This document shows, piece after piece, positions 62,179-64,000 of a stretch of 64,000 bases of DNA; position 1 is the stretch's first letter; every line of letters starts with the position of its first letter. The notes beneath the pieces are model-generated. The model was given only the letters and a program-made list of their open reading frames with translations. It ran no database searches and had not been told where the DNA came from. This stretch comes from Lysobacter daejeonensis GH1-9 (lineage in GTDB: Bacteria; Pseudomonadota; Gammaproteobacteria; Xanthomonadales; Xanthomonadaceae): assembly GCF_000768355.1 (NCBI RefSeq), contig NZ_AVPU01000007.1:1-64000 (forward strand), written 5' to 3'. A program made the position numbers and the translations under genes.

Positions 62179-64000
62179 GTACCTCGGATGAACATGTGCG
62201 CGTGCTCGCGACGGGCTGGTATGGCGCGGGCAATGTCGGCGATGAGTTGATCCTGCGCATATTGGCCAGGTGGTGCGAGGAAGCCGGCGCGCGAGTTACC
62301 ACGCTGAGTCCGTTTCCCCGCCATACCCGCAGCATCCATGGCCTGGAAGCGGTGGACGCCTTCGACTTCAGCGCGGCGGCGGAGAGCATGCTCGACGCAG
62401 ATCTGTTCGTTCTGGGAGGCGGAGGCCTCTTCCAGACCCACCATGGGTTCACGGTGCCGGGGCTTTTCGACTACGCGCCTGGCGACATCTCTGCGTACGC
62501 CCGTCCGGCATTGATGGCCCACCAGATGGGGGTGCCCACGCTGTTGTGGGCACAGGGCGTTGGTCCGCTCAATGGCGATCACCCCAGGGAGATCGTCAGG
62601 GACGTCTTTTCCAAGGCGTCATTCGCCAGCGTGAGGGACGAGGTCTCCAATCGCACCCTGCGCGAGATCGGGGTGGGGCATGACGTGCTCGTTGCTCCGG
62701 ACCCTGTCTGGGCGTTTCCGGTGGACCGCAGCGGGCAACGCAGCATCGGCGCCACCCGTCGTCTCGGCTTGGTATTGCGCGAATGGTCGTTCCAGCCGGG
62801 CTGGGAAGACGCGTTCGTTGCCGCGATCAGAAGTGCGGCTTCACCGCAGAACGAACGACTCGTCTGGATTCCGTTCCAGGTAGGGGAGGAGGGCGCGTCA
62901 AGCGCGGATATGGTCCTTGCCCGTTCGCTGATGGCCCGCTTGGGCGAGTATGAGCACGAGGTGGCAGCCTCACCAGATCCTGACGACATGGTGGCTGTGC
63001 TGGCGGGCTGCGATCGCCTCGTGTGCATGCGGCTTCATGCCCAGATCCTGGCGTTGAAACTGGGACGTCCGGCGCTATGCATCGAGTACGACCCCAAGAT
63101 GAGTCGCGTCTCCGAAATGTCCGGCTTGCCGGAGTCGCTGAGGTTGATGCCGTCGGCGCCGCCGGAAGCGTGGCGAAATGGCATGCGCACGCTGCTGGAG
63201 ACCGATCGTCCACTTGTTTCGATGGAGCGGATATTCGAGTTGGAGGCGGCGGCGCTCGCGCACAAAGTCTTGCTGCATTCCGCGATCGATTCCGTGCGCG
63301 GACGTGAATCCTCGAGGCGCTGGTCCAGCGACAGGTTTGATTGGGTTGGCACGTGGAGCGACAGCACGGCGCAGCGTGCGTTCGCTCGCCGTGAAGCGGC
63401 CCTCGTGGCCCAACTCGCGCGATCTGAAGGCCAGGTGACCGCGCTTGCTGGTGCAATGCGACAGCACGAGCTTGCCGTCAGTACTGCAGAGCGCGCAGTG
63501 GCCTTGTCCGAAGGCATGGTCGCGGCAAAGGAAGCGGAACTCACTGCACTGCGTGCGCAAGTGGCGACCGGGGCTGAACGTCTGCATGCGTTGCAGGCGG
63601 ACGTCGATGCCTGTCGCGCAGACGTTGCGGGCCTGCGAGAAGAGCTCGACCGCAAGGACCGCCAGCAATTGGCGTTGCGACAGGAGCGGGAGGCCTATTC
63701 CAGTGAGTGCCTTGAGCTCAGGAAGGAGATCGAGTCGCGCATCACCGTCACGAACGCCCTGATGTCCGAAGTCTCCCAGCTCCGCGCCGACCATGACGTG
63801 GCAGGGCGTGAACGCGACCGCATGCAGGGGTTGCTGGCCGAGCGCTCCGCTGAGCTTGATAAGGTCGTGGGGAGCTGGACGTGGCGTTTGACGCACCCGA
63901 TCCGCTTGGGCCGCGCGTTGCTTGTGTTGCCAGCGCACGAGCGCCGAGCGTTGGCCTATAGCGCAATGAGGTCGGCGTTCTGGGCTATGCCGCAACCCTT
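62175..64000 (+). CDS. polysaccharide pyruvyl-transferase-like, coiled-coil protein (partial, open at right edge)
   Basis: The frame is open from GTG 62175 (overlapping the wzt stop) to the window end, more than 608 codons, so the protein is truncated by the window. Residues about 8-345 resemble CsaB/WcaK-type polysaccharide pyruvyl transferases: GWYGAGNVGDELILRIL, LFVLGGGGLFQ, LWAQGVGPLN, ASVRDEVSNRTLREIG, and a catalytic-type CDRLVCMRLHAQILALKLGRPALCIEYDPK. Residues about 400-565 form a long Glu/Arg/Ala coiled coil. SWTWRLTHPIRLGRAL near residue 570 is the linker motif often seen before a glycosyltransferase or methyltransferase in multidomain O-antigen proteins. It is probably a cytoplasmic assembly enzyme. 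Confidence 0.85.
   Translation, partial: MSTSDEHVRVLATGWYGAGNVGDELILRILARWCEEAGARVTTLSPFPRHTRSIHGLEAVDAFDFSAAAESMLDADLFVLGGGGLFQTHHGFTVPGLFDYAPGDISAYARPALMAHQMGVPTLLWAQGVGPLNGDHPREIVRDVFSKASFASVRDEVSNRTLREIGVGHDVLVAPDPVWAFPVDRSGQRSIGATRRLGLVLREWSFQPGWEDAFVAAIRSAASPQNERLVWIPFQVGEEGASSADMVLARSLMARLGEYEHEVAASPDPDDMVAVLAGCDRLVCMRLHAQILALKLGRPALCIEYDPKMSRVSEMSGLPESLRLMPSAPPEAWRNGMRTLLETDRPLVSMERIFELEAAALAHKVLLHSAIDSVRGRESSRRWSSDRFDWVGTWSDSTAQRAFARREAALVAQLARSEGQVTALAGAMRQHELAVSTAERAVALSEGMVAAKEAELTALRAQVATGAERLHALQADVDACRADVAGLREELDRKDRQQLALRQEREAYSSECLELRKEIESRITVTNALMSEVSQLRADHDVAGRERDRMQGLLAERSAELDKVVGSWTWRLTHPIRLGRALLVLPAHERRALAYSAMRSAFWAMPQP

Noticed and set aside
1-64000. CRISPR arrays, insertion sequences, prophage, integrase or attachment sites
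   Set aside because: No regularly spaced repeats, transposase or integrase motifs were seen, and neither tRNA gene has an adjacent integrase or a partial tRNA repeat.

Overview
This is a gene-dense, high-GC chromosomal segment from a gammaproteobacterium of the Xanthomonadaceae (Lysobacteraceae), most likely near Lysobacter or Luteimonas. The evidence is a Clp-type CRP homologue divergent from speD, a trp set split into trpE and trpGDC, a long-form trpS, and a metB gene bordering an O-antigen export operon, all typical of that family. I see no phage, insertion sequence, CRISPR array or plasmid functions.

Layout. 0-7 kb: tRNA-Thr, arginase, two tandem entericidin-like lipoproteins, a CsbD protein, trpS and small metabolic genes. 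6.6-9.6 kb: a FabR-like repressor divergent from a ferredoxin reductase/fatty-acid desaturase pair. 9.7-13.3 kb: branched-chain 2-oxoacid dehydrogenase E1alpha-E1beta-E2 operon. 13.5-16.7 kb: a large secreted nuclease. 16.9-22.8 kb: tryptophan dioxygenase, a POT transporter, and the MarR/hpd/hmgA tyrosine-degradation locus. 24.4-31.2 kb: a Ca2+ antiporter and a complete Mrp Na+/H+ antiporter operon with fused A and B subunits. 31-37 kb: DMT transporter, Mpo1-like protein, purC, a J-domain protein, rpe and a lipid kinase. 37.5-43.8 kb: trp genes with a Trp-rich leader ORF. 43.8-49 kb: clp/speD, coq7, glcF, rplM-rpsI and tRNA-Gln. 49.2-52.1 kb: hemerythrin-like and DUF3050 genes facing a luxR-luxI quorum-sensing pair. 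52.2-54 kb: fahA-maiA. 54-58.7 kb: pilU, envelope proteins, ydcH and cystathionine beta-synthase. 58.8 kb to the end: metB and then an O-antigen export/assembly operon that runs off the window.

Genes that work together. hpd, hmgA, maiA and fahA form the full 4-hydroxyphenylpyruvate-to-fumarate/acetoacetate route but sit 30 kb apart. Both loci carry nearly the same 14-bp palindrome, and the copy in front of hpd fills the -35/-10 spacer, so one MarR repressor probably controls both. The luxR-luxI gap holds two interlocked lux-type boxes, followed by a 10-bp hairpin that would bury the luxI ribosome-binding site. The trpE leader encodes a W-R-W-W peptide within a 13-bp hairpin. A 113-bp multi-hairpin element lies between speD and coq7. 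These four regulatory or structural elements are the least ordinary parts of the window. The last gene, open at the right edge, joins a pyruvyl-transferase-like domain to a coiled coil.
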